From: Caulobacter sp. UNC279MFTsu5.1
GTDB lineage: Bacteria > Pseudomonadota > Alphaproteobacteria > Caulobacterales > Caulobacteraceae
DNA length: 64,000 nucleotides
Direction of reading: 5' to 3'
Assembly (NCBI RefSeq): GCF_900114015.1
Contig: NZ_FORN01000011.1
Span: 62,001 to 126,000, forward strand
The translations under genes and the position numbers were made by a program. Of this stretch, positions 38,231 through 47,341 are shown in pieces. Numbering within the stretch: the stretch's first letter is position 1; each line of letters opens with the position of its first letter. The notes under the pieces are model-generated. The model made no database searches and was not told the DNA's origin. It was given only the letters and a program-made list of their open reading frames with translations.

Positions 38231-38332
38231 TCGCCGCCGGGCGCCGGGGCTTGGAGGGGGCGTCCGGCTTGTTGTAATGTCGCCAGGGATACAGTTTGCT
38301 TGGCGTCCTAATTCGGGGCGACGCGAGGGGTC

Positions 38333-38785
38333 ATGGAAGAAATCACCGCTTTCGGCGCCTTGGGCCAGCGATTGGGCTTGCAGCTCCACTATGCGGACGT
38401 GCGCGCCATGGCGGGACTGGCGGGGCGCCTGGCGCCCCTGAAGGTCACGCCGGCGCGGGCCACGGCGATCGTCTATATCGCGCTGCACGCCGGATGCGAC
38501 CAGACGGCCCTGGGCCGCGCCCTGGGCGTCAACCGGGCCAGCACGATGAAGGCCGTCGACGAGCTGGAGATCCTGGGCGCGATCGAACGCCGTCCTGGTC
38601 GCGACCGCCGCACCAACGCGCTGCATCTGACCGCCGCCGGCGAAACCCTGCGCGAACGGATCGAGCAGGAGACCCTGGCGCACGACCAGGAAGCCTTCGC
38701 CAGCCTGACGGCCGCCGAGCGCTCCGAATTCAGCCGACTGCTGGCCAAGCTCCGATCGGTCGACGCCCGTCTCGAACCGGCCTGA
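38333..38785 (+). CDS. MarR-family regulator
   Basis: A 150-residue MarR-type winged-helix protein. The recognition region is TALGRALGVNRASTMKAVDELEILGAIERRPG and the wing ends RRTNALHLTAAGETL; helices at both ends form the dimer. MarR proteins such as CouR/FerC control hydroxycinnamate operons through CoA-thioester sensing, so this is a candidate regulator of vdh-ech-fcs; that is inference. Its own upstream region has TTGTAA (38272-38277) and ATACAG (38289-38294), similar half-sites to those before vdh. Confidence 0.85.
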   Translation: MEEITAFGALGQRLGLQLHYADVRAMAGLAGRLAPLKVTPARATAIVYIALHAGCDQTALGRALGVNRASTMKAVDELEILGAIERRPGRDRRTNALHLTAAGETLRERIEQETLAHDQEAFASLTAAERSEFSRLLAKLRSVDARLEPA

Positions 38786-38824
38786 CGGGGCGAAGCAGTC
38801 TTTAAGCGTCTGAAGGAAGGTCCT

Positions 38825-38900
38825 TGGTGGAGCCGAGGGGAATCGAACCCCTGACCTCCTCATTGCGAACGAGGCGCTCTACCATCTGAGCTACGGCCCC
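38825..38900 (-). tRNA. tRNA-Ala, anticodon CGC
   Basis: A 76-nt cloverleaf on the minus strand, from ggggccgtagctcag to an encoded ...cggctccacca. The anticodon stem cctcg/tgagg closes loop ttcgcaa, giving anticodon CGC, which decodes GCG. The acceptor stem contains the alanine identity pair G3:U70. The T-arm ggttcgattcc is standard. Confidence 0.97.
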
Positions 38901-39024
38901 AAGGAAGCGCGGAGATACGTTGGGGCGGCGGCCTCGTCAAGCGCTCGGTTGGCTCCGTCGGCGGCCTTTGCTTGCCAGGGCCGCCGAGGCGCGGCAAGAA
39001 GCGGTGTCACTGGACGGGAAGCTC

Positions 39025-39348
39025 ATGGTCGACATCCTCAAGTTCGTCTTCTTCATCCTGGATGCGCTGCTGGGCCTGCTGTGGTGGGCGATCATCGTCT
39101 CGGCCGTGCTGAGTTGGCTGGTGGCGTTCGACATCATCAATCTGCGCAATCGCGCGGTCTATCAGATCAGCACCTTCCTCGACCGGGTCACCGACCCGGT
39201 CCTGCGGCCGTTCCGGCGGATCATCCCGCCGCTGGGCGGCGTCGACATCAGCCCGATCATCGTGCTGCTGATCATCACCGGCGTGCGCGCCATCCTCCTG
39301 CCGGGCCTGCTGCGGACGCTGATCGGCCTGAGCGGCGGTTACTACTAG
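39025..39348 (+). CDS. YggT-family membrane protein
   Basis: A 107-residue protein with two hydrophobic regions and the YggT repeat signature ending DRVTDPVLRPFRRIIPPLGGVDISPI. The family is found in inner membranes and chloroplasts (CCB3), and its bacterial role is unclear. The ATG at 39025 follows gggaag. The DUF167 gene starts 3 bases after its stop, the classic yggT-yggU arrangement. Confidence 0.9.
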   Translation: MVDILKFVFFILDALLGLLWWAIIVSAVLSWLVAFDIINLRNRAVYQISTFLDRVTDPVLRPFRRIIPPLGGVDISPIIVLLIITGVRAILLPGLLRTLIGLSGGYY

Positions 39349-39351
39349 CTC

Positions 39352-39642
39352 ATGCGCCTGGCGGTCCGCCTCACCCCGCGCGGCGGGCGCGAGGCGATCG
39401 ACGGCTGGGCGGCCGACGGCGACGGCCGGCCCTATCTGAAGGTGCGGGTCGCGGCCCCGCCGGTCGAGGGCGCGGCCAATGCGGCGCTGATCGCCTTCCT
39501 GGCCAAGACCCTGGGCGTGCCCCGGTCGTCGGTGACGCTGGCCTCGGGGGCCGGGGCGCGGCTGAAGCTGATCGACATCGCCGGTTGCGACCCGTTGTCG
39601 CTGGAACGCGCGCTGGGCCGTCCGCCCGAATCCACGCGATGA
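39352..39642 (+). CDS. DUF167 (YggU) family protein
   Basis: A 96-residue small alpha/beta protein. The family core VRLTPRGGREAIDGW is near the N-terminus and KVRVAAPPVEGAANAALIAFLAKTLG-like sequence in the middle, then SSVTLASGAGARLKLI. Function unknown; the family is conserved and almost always next to yggT, as here. Confidence 0.9.
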   Translation: MRLAVRLTPRGGREAIDGWAADGDGRPYLKVRVAAPPVEGAANAALIAFLAKTLGVPRSSVTLASGAGARLKLIDIAGCDPLSLERALGRPPESTR

Positions 39643-39887
39643 AACGCCCGGACAAGGCCTGAGCGGAAATCTCAGCTTGACCGCCGCCCGCGCCTGGAAA
39701 TGCCCGCCTGGACCCGGAATGGGGGCAGGTTTCGACGGTTCCGGCCGAAAAAGGCGTGAGCGAACCCTGGTTTTTCATCCCCTCTTAGCGACGATGTTTC
39801 ATGCTATGGGCTCTTGGTCGCGGGCGGGGGTCGCGCGGCGCGGGGGGCGGCGTGGGCGACGAACGACATCGGTCGGGAGAGGTGAGG

Positions 39888-41585
39888 GTGGCGCTCGCGC
39901 GGCGCGGCAACCTCCATCTGCGCGTCGTCGCCACGGTGATGATCGCCTTCATCCTGCACGTCTTCATGAACGCGGGCTGGGTCTGGCTGTGGGCCGGGAC
40001 CTACGCGGCCGCCCAGCTGGTCGAGCTGGTCCTGATCCGCCAGCTGCTGCGCCGGCCCCATCCCGGCCGCGCCCTGCGGCTGGCCGTGGCGGCCATGCCG
40101 GCGATCACCTCGATTATCTTCGGCTTCCTGTCCGTGCCGCTGTTCGCCTCGGCCGTGCGCTTCGCCCCGACCCTGGGCGGCCTGCTGCTGGCCGGAGCCC
40201 TGTTGAACGTCATCGTCGTCAATTCCAGCCTGAGGTCGGCGACGATCTCGGCCGCCGCCCCGCACGTGGTCTACCTGCTGATCGCGCCGTTCGTGGCCCG
40301 GGCGGCCAATCCGCAGGCGCCCCTGGCCAACGCCCTGTGGTTCGGCGTGCTGCTGCTGATCGTCTCGGTGTTCGTGGCCGCCCGCACCCTGGAGCGGGCC
40401 CTGCGGGCCGAGGCCGCGGCCAAGGAAGAGGCCGAGCGCCGCCGCCACGAGGCCGAGGAGGCCGTCGCCGCCAAGTCGGCCTTCGTGGCGATGATCAGCC
40501 ACGAGTTGCGCACCCCGATCAGCGCCATCCTGGCCGGGGCCGCCCGCCTGCACAGCGACGCGCCCGACGCCGCCTCCAAGACCCATGCCCAGCTGATCGG
40601 CGACGCCGGGGCGATGATGCGCACCCTGCTTAACGACCTGCTGGACCTGTCGCGTCTGGACGCCGGGCGGATGGCGGTCGAACAGGCCCCGTTCGACCTG
40701 CGCCAGGCCATGGCCGACACCCTGCGCCTGTGGCGTCCCGACGCCCACAAGAAGGGCCTGCGTCTGCGGGTCGAGGGCGCGGCCCATCTTCCGCGGTGGG
40801 TGGCGGGGGATCCCCTGCGGCTGCGCCAGGTGCTCAACAACCTGCTGTCCAACGCCATCAAGTTCACAGGGCGGGGAGCGGTCACCGTGCGGCTGGCCGC
40901 CCGCGAGGCCGGCGATCATCTGGTGTTCGAGGCCGTCGTCGCCGACACCGGCCGGGGCCTGACCGAGGACGAACTGGCGCGGCTGTTCACGCCGTTCGAC
41001 CAACTGGCCGCCAACGTGGCGCGCGAGCACGGCGGCTCGGGCCTGGGCCTGGCGATCAGCCGCGAGCTGGCCCGGCTGATGGGCGGCGACCTGACGGTGA
41101 CCAGCAAGCCCGGCAAGGGCTCGCGCTTCCGGCTCGAGGTCCGGCTCGGGGCCGCCCAGGCGCCGGACGTCCGGGCCGGCGGGATCATCGTCGAGGGGGC
41201 GCGGGTGCTGGTGGTCGACGACCACGTCGTCAACCGCCGGGCCATCGAGCTGGTGCTGCAGTCGTTCGGCATCCAGCCCACCCTGGCCGAGTCCGGCGAG
41301 CGGGCCCTGGAACTGCTGCGGTCCGAGGTGTTCGACGTGATGCTGATGGACGTCTACATGCCCGGCATGGACGGCCGCGACGCCACGCGGCAGCTGCGGG
41401 CGGCCGATGGCCCCAACCGCGACATCCCGGTGATCGCCGTCACCGCCTCGGCCACCGCCAAGGATTGGGACGCCTGCCGCGCCGCCGGCATGGACGCCCA
41501 CGTCGCCAAGCCGATCGATCCCGGCCAGCTGCATGCGGCGCTCAGCGAGGTGCTGCGGGCGGGCGCGGACAGGGCGGCGGCCTAG
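39888..41585 (+). CDS. Membrane hybrid histidine kinase with receiver domain
   Basis: About 565 residues. The first ~165 form five or six hydrophobic segments without an obvious periplasmic sensor domain. A short coiled linker (EEAERRRHEAEEAVAAK) leads to the HisKA helix with His205 in MISHELRTP. The HATPase domain follows (NNLLSNAIKFT, DTGRGLTEDE, GGSGLGLAIS), then a C-terminal receiver with the phospho-acceptor Asp in MLMDVYMPGMDG. No response regulator is adjacent. The start is uncertain: GTG at 39888 is placed best relative to gggagagg; alternatives are 39882, 39852 and 39801. Confidence 0.88.
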   Translation: MALARRGNLHLRVVATVMIAFILHVFMNAGWVWLWAGTYAAAQLVELVLIRQLLRRPHPGRALRLAVAAMPAITSIIFGFLSVPLFASAVRFAPTLGGLLLAGALLNVIVVNSSLRSATISAAAPHVVYLLIAPFVARAANPQAPLANALWFGVLLLIVSVFVAARTLERALRAEAAAKEEAERRRHEAEEAVAAKSAFVAMISHELRTPISAILAGAARLHSDAPDAASKTHAQLIGDAGAMMRTLLNDLLDLSRLDAGRMAVEQAPFDLRQAMADTLRLWRPDAHKKGLRLRVEGAAHLPRWVAGDPLRLRQVLNNLLSNAIKFTGRGAVTVRLAAREAGDHLVFEAVVADTGRGLTEDELARLFTPFDQLAANVAREHGGSGLGLAISRELARLMGGDLTVTSKPGKGSRFRLEVRLGAAQAPDVRAGGIIVEGARVLVVDDHVVNRRAIELVLQSFGIQPTLAESGERALELLRSEVFDVMLMDVYMPGMDGRDATRQLRAADGPNRDIPVIAVTASATAKDWDACRAAGMDAHVAKPIDPGQLHAALSEVLRAGADRAAA

Positions 41586-42013
41586 GGGGTTTTCCGCGGC
41601 GCGGTCTCTTCCAGCAGCCTCGCCAGCCGCTCCCGCAACGCCCCCTGGTCCTTCATCTGGCACTCCCACACCGTCTCCACCCGCCAGCCGGCGGCGGCGA
41701 GGTCGGCGCGGTTGCGGGCGTCGCGGGCCACATTGCGCGCCACCTTGGCCAGCCAGTAGTCGCGATTGGCCTTGGGCGCCCGCGAACCCCGAGGGCAGTC
41801 GTGGCCGTGCCAGAAGCAGCCGTGGACGAAGATCGCCAGCCGTCGGCCCGGCATCGCCACGTCGGGCGAGCCGGGCAGATCCTTGCGGTGCAGGCGGTAA
41901 CGCGCGCCCAGCCCGGTCAGCAGGCGGCGCAGCAGCAGCTCGGGCCGGGTGTCCCGGCTCTTGACCCGGGCCATCACGGCCGAGCGCTTGGCGGGGTCGA
42001 AGACGTCGGTCAT
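41582..42013 (-). CDS. vsr: Very short patch repair endonuclease
   Basis: A 143-residue nicking enzyme that repairs T:G mismatches created by deamination of 5-methylcytosine. All active-site residues match the E. coli numbering: Glu25 (TRPELLL), Asp51 (GSPDVAMP), His64 and His69 (FVHGCFWHGHDC), and the zinc cysteines Cys66/Cys73 plus WECQ downstream. Its partner should be the C5-cytosine methyltransferase at 43110, but cysK lies between. Its stop codon shares the ctag with the convergent kinase gene. Confidence 0.96.
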   Translation of the reverse strand: MTDVFDPAKRSAVMARVKSRDTRPELLLRRLLTGLGARYRLHRKDLPGSPDVAMPGRRLAIFVHGCFWHGHDCPRGSRAPKANRDYWLAKVARNVARDARNRADLAAAGWRVETVWECQMKDQGALRERLARLLEETAPRKTP

Positions 42014-42044
42014 GACGCCCTAACGCCCCCGCCGCCGCGGCGGA

Positions 42045-43031
<987 letters not shown>

Positions 43032-43109
43032 GGGAAGTCTCGCTTGGGTGTGGCGTTGGCGGCGTGGGCCTAACCCACCTTAGGCCGTGGGATTTGGCGT
43101 GTCAGCGGC

Positions 43110-44243
43110 TCATTCGGCCGCGAGCGGCGCAGTTTTCCTGAAGGCCAGAGGAGTCAGAAGCCCCTCGGCCAGCCAGCGCACGACCGGGGCGGCCACGCCG
43201 TCTCCGATCACATGCAGGCCGGCGGTGGCGCTGCGGGGCAGGCGGTAGCCGTCGGGCAGGCCCATCAGGCGGGCGCCCTCGCGCGGGCTGAGCAGGCGCG
43301 AGCGCACCCGACCCTTGTCGATGACCAGCAGGGTCTGGCGGGACGAGCCGCCACGCGGGGTGCGCAGGCAGCCGGCCAGGCCGTCGAACCGCACCTCGGC
43401 CCGCTGCTCGCCGCCGCGCATGCGCCGAAAGACCGCGCCGACCGCGCGCTCGCCGCTTTGGACCCTGGCCTCGACGGCGGCGCGGTGGGCCGGAGCCATC
43501 AGGTCGAGCAAGGTCTGGGTGGTCTCGTCGGTCCGCCAGGCGGCCTGGTCGTCGGGTTCGAGCAGAGCGGAAAGATTGGTGTTGCGGGCCGGCGGGGCGG
43601 CAAGGCCCCACCAGGTCCACAGGGCTTGCAGGTCGGCGGGCAGGCGGGCCTGGGCCTCGCGCACGGCGCGGGTCTGGAACGGGCTAGGGCCGGCCAGACC
43701 GTCGACCGGCAGGCGGGTGGCGATCACGAACACCCGCGGCCGCGACTGCGGGACGAAGCGGGCGGCGTCGATCTCCAGCGCCCCGAAGCGATAGCCCTGG
43801 CCGGCCAGGGCGCGGCACAGGGCGGTGAAGTCGGCGCCGCCGTGCGAGGTCAGCAGGCCGACGACGTTCTCGACCACCACCGTGTCGGGACCGCGGCCCT
43901 CGGCGGAGAGCGCCTCCATCAGCCGCCAGAAGCCGAAGAAGGCCGAGGAGCGGCCGCCCTGCAGGCCTGCTCGCGCGCCGGCCAGGCTGAAGTCCTGGCA
44001 GGGGCTGGAGGCCCAGGCCAGGTCCGCCTGTCCGGGCAGGTCGGCCGGCGCGATCTTCCACACGTCGCCTTCGTGGAAGTGTCCCGCCGCGTCCGGATGG
44101 TTGTCGCGATAGGTGGCGGCCTTGACCGGGTCGAAGTCGTTGGCGAAGGCGCAGGTCCAGGCCTCGCCCAGGCCCAGGCGCGCCATCCCGCCGCCGGCGA
44201 AGAATTCGTAGAAGACAGGTCCGGGCGGGGCGTTCCGATTCAT
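43110..44243 (-). CDS. DNA (cytosine-5) methyltransferase
   Basis: A 377-residue C5 methyltransferase. Motif I is FYEFFAGGGMARLGL (residues 11-25), motif IV SSPCQDFS with catalytic Cys82, and motif VI ENVVGL (125-130). Motif VIII is RFVPQSRPRVFVIA-like and motif X IGDGVAAPV. The target-recognition region between VIII and X is not one I can match to a sequence. The ATG at 44243 gives the normal start. No restriction endonuclease is nearby; vsr lies 1.1 kb downstream. A GAGTC (GANTC) site lies 7 bases upstream of the start, so CcrM-type methylation could affect its promoter. Confidence 0.93.
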   Translation of the reverse strand: MNRNAPPGPVFYEFFAGGGMARLGLGEAWTCAFANDFDPVKAATYRDNHPDAAGHFHEGDVWKIAPADLPGQADLAWASSPCQDFSLAGARAGLQGGRSSAFFGFWRLMEALSAEGRGPDTVVVENVVGLLTSHGGADFTALCRALAGQGYRFGALEIDAARFVPQSRPRVFVIATRLPVDGLAGPSPFQTRAVREAQARLPADLQALWTWWGLAAPPARNTNLSALLEPDDQAAWRTDETTQTLLDLMAPAHRAAVEARVQSGERAVGAVFRRMRGGEQRAEVRFDGLAGCLRTPRGGSSRQTLLVIDKGRVRSRLLSPREGARLMGLPDGYRLPRSATAGLHVIGDGVAAPVVRWLAEGLLTPLAFRKTAPLAAE

Positions 44244-44289
44244 CGCGCGGGAGTCTAGCGTGAGCCGCCCGTCCGAGGATAGCGCCGCC

Positions 44290-44727
44290 ATGCTCCGTTC
44301 CGCCGCCGCCGTTTGCCTGATCCTGAACCTCGCCGCCTGCGGGCAGGCGCCGATGGGGGCGTCCGAGGGCGCGTCGAGCGCGCCGGCCGACGCCCCGGCC
44401 TCGGCGCCGCCCGGACCGGACTTCTCCGGCGACTTCGACCTGGTCGGGACCGAGCCGTTCTGGGGCGGCAAGATCCGCCGGGACGGCCTGAGCCTGACGC
44501 GGGCCGGCCAGGCGGAGGTCGCGTCCGCCAACACCGGCGTGCGTGTCGAGGGCGATGTCGGCGTCTGGGGCGTGGGCGGTCTGGTGCTCAAGTTGCGGCC
44601 CGAGCCCTGTTCGGACGGCATGTCGGACCGGCGGTACGGCTATCGCGCCGAGGTGACGATCAACGGCCAGGTCCTGAGGGGCTGCGCGGCAAGGCCGGAG
44701 GACCTGGCGCGCCAGCCGAGGCCTTAG
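44290..44727 (+). CDS. Hypothetical lipoprotein with GTEPFWGG motif (COG3650-like)
   Basis: A 145-residue protein with a signal peptide and lipobox LNLAAC, so the mature protein is probably membrane-anchored. A Ser/Ala/Pro linker follows, then a compact domain with DLVGTEPFWGGKI, the hallmark of an uncharacterised COG3650-type family, and EPCSDGMSDRRYGY. Two cysteines could be bridged. The ATG at 44290 fits the signal peptide; a GTG at 44260 would extend it. Divergent from the methyltransferase across 46 bases. Confidence 0.75.
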   Translation: MLRSAAAVCLILNLAACGQAPMGASEGASSAPADAPASAPPGPDFSGDFDLVGTEPFWGGKIRRDGLSLTRAGQAEVASANTGVRVEGDVGVWGVGGLVLKLRPEPCSDGMSDRRYGYRAEVTINGQVLRGCAARPEDLARQPRP

Positions 44728-44746
44728 GGGGCGGGGCGACCTCACA

Positions 44747-44858
44747 GTTGCCATCCCGGAAAGCGCGCAGCGCTTGCCCGGGATCCGGGTGAACCGCACC
44801 GCCTGAGCCCAGTCCCCTGGGTCCCGGACAGCCTCTGCGAGGCTTCCGGGATGACAAC
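44747..44858. repeat. Intergenic palindromic repeat, copy B
   Basis: Begins gttgccatcccgg and ends ccgggatgacaac, with internal inverted segments. One base differs from copy A (331-438) in the left arm. It lies 20 bases after the lipoprotein gene. Confidence 0.75.
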
Positions 44859-44900
44859 CGTTGGGGGCTCTGACGCCTGGCGTCTCGCGGGCGTCGAAGC

Positions 44901-45041
44901 CTAGTGCCCCACGTCCATCAGCTCATAGTGGCCGCGCGCGTCGAGGTTCTGGCGCACGCTGCCGGGCACGGGCAGCAGCAGGCCGATCGAGACGGCGGCG
45001 ACGGCGGCGAGGGCGAAGAGGGCCTTGACGGGGGAGGTCAT
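44901..45041 (-). CDS. Hypothetical 46-residue membrane or secreted peptide
   Basis: An ATG at 45041 opens a 46-codon frame: MTSPVKALFALAAVAAVSIG gives one hydrophobic helix, followed by a short polar tail ending ELMDVGH. A gggtcctg-type weak ribosome site precedes it. No family is recognised. It lies between the copy B repeat and the HPP gene; the composition matches a real N-terminal membrane segment, but a small frame like this can arise by chance. Confidence 0.45.
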   Translation of the reverse strand: MTSPVKALFALAAVAAVSIGLLLPVPGSVRQNLDARGHYELMDVGH

Positions 45042-45237
45042 GGCGGCGGGTCCTGTTGACGATCTCCGCCGGGATGGGCGGTCAATCGGCAACAAAGATG
45101 GTTGCGGTTGGGCGGTGTTCAAGAGGGGCGCCGGCGCGCGACGCGAAGTTCGCCGATTGTCGAGCTGGAGGGCAGGGGTGGGACGCCGGCGCGCGCGAAC
45201 CATGGTAGAGCTCGACGGAACCTTGGGGGAGGGGCAT

Positions 45238-45768
45238 GTGACCGCCGAAGAGACACTGGAAGCCGGGGCGCGTGGCGCGCGCCGTTTCCTTCGCGGGCCC
45301 GTGGCCGGATGGATGGGCTTGGCGGGCTTGGGCGCGGGGCTCTGCGTCGGGGGCCTGGTCCTGGCCTCGCGGCTGACGGCGATCCCCTATTGGCAGATTC
45401 CCTTCATCACCTCGATCGCCCTGGTGATGGGCGCGCCGGAATCGGAGCCAGCCCGGCCGAGGGCCTTGATCGGCGGACATCTGGCCTCGGCGGGCGTCGG
45501 CTATCTGGCGCTGCTGGCCGGCGGCCCTTCGCCGACCCTGGCGGCGATCGCGGTGGGACTGGCGGTGGTCGTCATGCTGCGCCTGAGGGTCTTCCACCCG
45601 CCGGCGGCCGTCGACGCCTTCCTGGTCGTGAACCTCGGCCTGAAGATCGGCTATCTGTTCGAGGTGATCCTGCCGGGCGCGATCCTGCTGGCCGGTTTCG
45701 CGATCGTCTGGCGGAAACTGTCCGACCTCGTGGCGCCTCGGCCGGGCGAAGAGGCCGAGCAGGGTTAG
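45238..45768 (+). CDS. HPP-family membrane protein
   Basis: A 176-residue protein with about four hydrophobic segments. It has the HPP hallmarks SIALVMGAPESEPARPRALI and VFHPPAAVDAF. The family is linked to nitrite transport in plastids and cyanobacteria; the bacterial role is unclear. The GTG at 45238 has the best ribosome site (gggggagggg). An upstream ATG at 45202 in the same frame is possible. Convergent with the thiolase, with a shared hairpin between them. Confidence 0.82.
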   Translation: MTAEETLEAGARGARRFLRGPVAGWMGLAGLGAGLCVGGLVLASRLTAIPYWQIPFITSIALVMGAPESEPARPRALIGGHLASAGVGYLALLAGGPSPTLAAIAVGLAVVVMLRLRVFHPPAAVDAFLVVNLGLKIGYLFEVILPGAILLAGFAIVWRKLSDLVAPRPGEEAEQG

Positions 45769-45795
45769 GGGCGCGCGCATCCGCGCCCCTAACCC
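45762..45795. terminator. Bidirectional hairpin between HPP and thiolase genes
   Basis: Perfect 14-bp arms gggttaggggcgcg (45762-45775) and cgcgcccctaaccc (45782-45795) with a 6-base loop. The left arm contains the HPP stop codon, and the thiolase stop is 9 bases to the right. It lacks a clear T-tract but is symmetrical and well placed to end both convergent transcripts. Confidence 0.7.
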
Positions 45796-45803
45796 TTCGT
45801 CGC

Positions 45804-46991
45804 CTAGAAGATCTCGAACAGTCCGGCCGCCCCCATGCCGCCGCCGATGCACATGGTCACCACGCCCAGCTTGGCCTTGCGGCGCTTGCCTTCCAGCAGC
45901 AAGTGGCCGGCGCAGCGGGCGCCGGTCATGCCGAACGGGTGGCCGATGGCGATCGAGCCGCCGTTGACGTTGTACTTCTCCGGATCGATGCCCAGGCGGT
46001 CGCGGCTGTAGAGGCATTGGCTGGCGAAGGCCTCGTTCAGCTCCCACAGGTCGATGTCGTCGACCTTCAGGCCGTGGCGTTCCAGCAGGCGCGGCACGGC
46101 GAACACCGGGCCGATGCCCATCTCGTCGGGTTCGCAGCCGGCGATGGCGAAGCCCTTGAACAGGCCCAGGGGCTCCAGGCCGCGGCGGGCCGCCTCCTTG
46201 GCCTCCATCACCACCACGGCGGCGGCGCCGTCCGACAGTTGCGACGCGTTGCCGGCGGTGACGAAGTTGCCCGGACCCTTGACCGGCTCCAGCTTGGCCA
46301 GGCCTTCCAGGGTGGTGTCGGGCCGATTGCACTCGTCCTTGGTGACCACGTAGTCGACCAGGCTCTCTTCCTTGGTCTCCTTGTTGACCACCTTCATCTG
46401 GGTGGCCATCGGCACGATCTCGTCGTCGAACAGGCCGGCGGCTTGCGCGGCGGCGATCCGCTGCTGGCTGCGCAGCGAATATTCGTCCTGATATTCGCGG
46501 CTGACGCCGTAGCGCTTGGCGACGATGTCGGCGGTGTCGATCATCGCCATCCACAGGGCCGGCTTCTCGCGCATCAGCTTGTCTTCGGTGATGTGGAAGC
46601 GGTTCATGTGGCCGCCGCCCTGGACCAGCGAGATCGACTCCACCCCGCCGCCGATGGCGACCGGCGCGCCGTCGTTGCGGACATAGTTGGCGGCCGTGGC
46701 GATGGCCTGCAGGCCCGACGAGCAGAAGCGGTTGACGGTCTGGCCCGAGGTGGTGACCGGCAGGCCGGCCCAGATGGCGGCGTTGCGGGCGACGTTCATG
46801 CCGGTGGCGCCTTCGGGGCCGCCGCAGCCCAGCACGACATCCTCCACTTCCGGACCGTCCAGCTTGGCGCGCGACACGGCGTGCTGGATGGCGTGGCCGG
46901 CCATGGCCGCGCCGTGGGTGTTGTTGAACCCGCCGCGGTTGGACTTGGCCAGGCCGGTCCGGGCGTAAGAGACGATGACCGCTTCGCGCAT
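45804..46991 (-). CDS. Acetyl-CoA C-acyltransferase (thiolase)
   Basis: A 395-residue thiolase with nucleophile Cys in [12 protein letters not shown], His in [14 protein letters not shown] and second Cys in [27 protein letters not shown] at the N-terminus and a long loop with [17 protein letters not shown] suggest the long-chain beta-oxidation (FadA/FadI-like) group rather than PcaF. No FadB is adjacent. It starts at an ATG (46991) after aggggag. A palindrome resembling a fatty-acid regulator operator lies 14 bases upstream. Confidence 0.9.
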   Translation of the reverse strand: MREAVIVSYARTGLAKSNRGGFNNTHGAAMAGHAIQHAVSRAKLDGPEVEDVVLGCGGPEGATGMNVARNAAIWAGLPVTTSGQTVNRFCSSGLQAIATAANYVRNDGAPVAIGGGVESISLVQGGGHMNRFHITEDKLMREKPALWMAMIDTADIVAKRYGVSREYQDEYSLRSQQRIAAAQAAGLFDDEIVPMATQMKVVNKETKEESLVDYVVTKDECNRPDTTLEGLAKLEPVKGPGNFVTAGNASQLSDGAAAVVVMEAKEAARRGLEPLGLFKGFAIAGCEPDEMGIGPVFAVPRLLERHGLKVDDIDLWELNEAFASQCLYSRDRLGIDPEKYNVNGGSIAIGHPFGMTGARCAGHLLLEGKRRKAKLGVVTMCIGGGMGAAGLFEIF

Positions 46992-47341
46992 GGGCGCACT
47001 CCCCTTTAAACGTTAGTTTGAATTGGGGTCACCCTAGACCGGGATTTCCGTCGGCGAAAGGTCACGCGAACGTAAAGCAAGGCCGAGCCGAAAAGCCGGT
47101 CTATGGCCGGTAGCGTTAACATTTCCAGGAAAAGCCTCAAAGCTTGACCATGGATCGACGTTCCCGGAAAGACCATCGCGGCATTGTTGCGTCTATCTCA
47201 CGCTTCCTGCGAAAGATCCCATGTTTCTAAGATCCTGTTTGCTTTGGTGTTGACTTTCAACGATTCGGCCAAGAACGCTCAGGTTGTGGCCAAGGATTGA
47301 AAATCCGGAGGGCCGCCAGGATTGTGGAACCGGAGGAACAC
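46992..47341. other. 350-base divergent intergenic region
   Basis: Contains the TTTAAAC/GTTTGAA palindrome next to the thiolase. Elsewhere I see only an AT-richer tract around 47200-47260 (gtttctaagatcctgtttgctttggtg split over lines) that is likely to hold the TonB receptor promoter, including a TTGACT near 47252. No gene, tRNA or recognised RNA was found. Confidence 0.6.
47005..47022 (-). promoter_or_regulatory. PsrA-like operator before the thiolase gene
   Basis: TTTAAAC-GTTA-GTTTGAA, one mismatch in 7-bp arms. The core AAAC-N4-GTTT fits the published binding pattern of the TetR-type fatty-acid regulator PsrA of Pseudomonas, C/GAAAC-N2-4-GTTTG/C. It overlaps the 5' leader of the thiolase; the actual regulator here is unknown. 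Confidence 0.45.

Noticed and set aside
39700-39800. Possible structured RNA between the DUF167 and kinase genes
   Set aside because: The ggcaggtttcgacggttcc stretch suggested tmRNA at first glance, but there is no matching acceptor end or tag frame.
44260-44289. GTG start upstream of the COG3650-like lipoprotein
   Set aside because: It adds a polar stretch before the signal peptide; the ATG at 44290 gives a normal signal sequence and lipobox.
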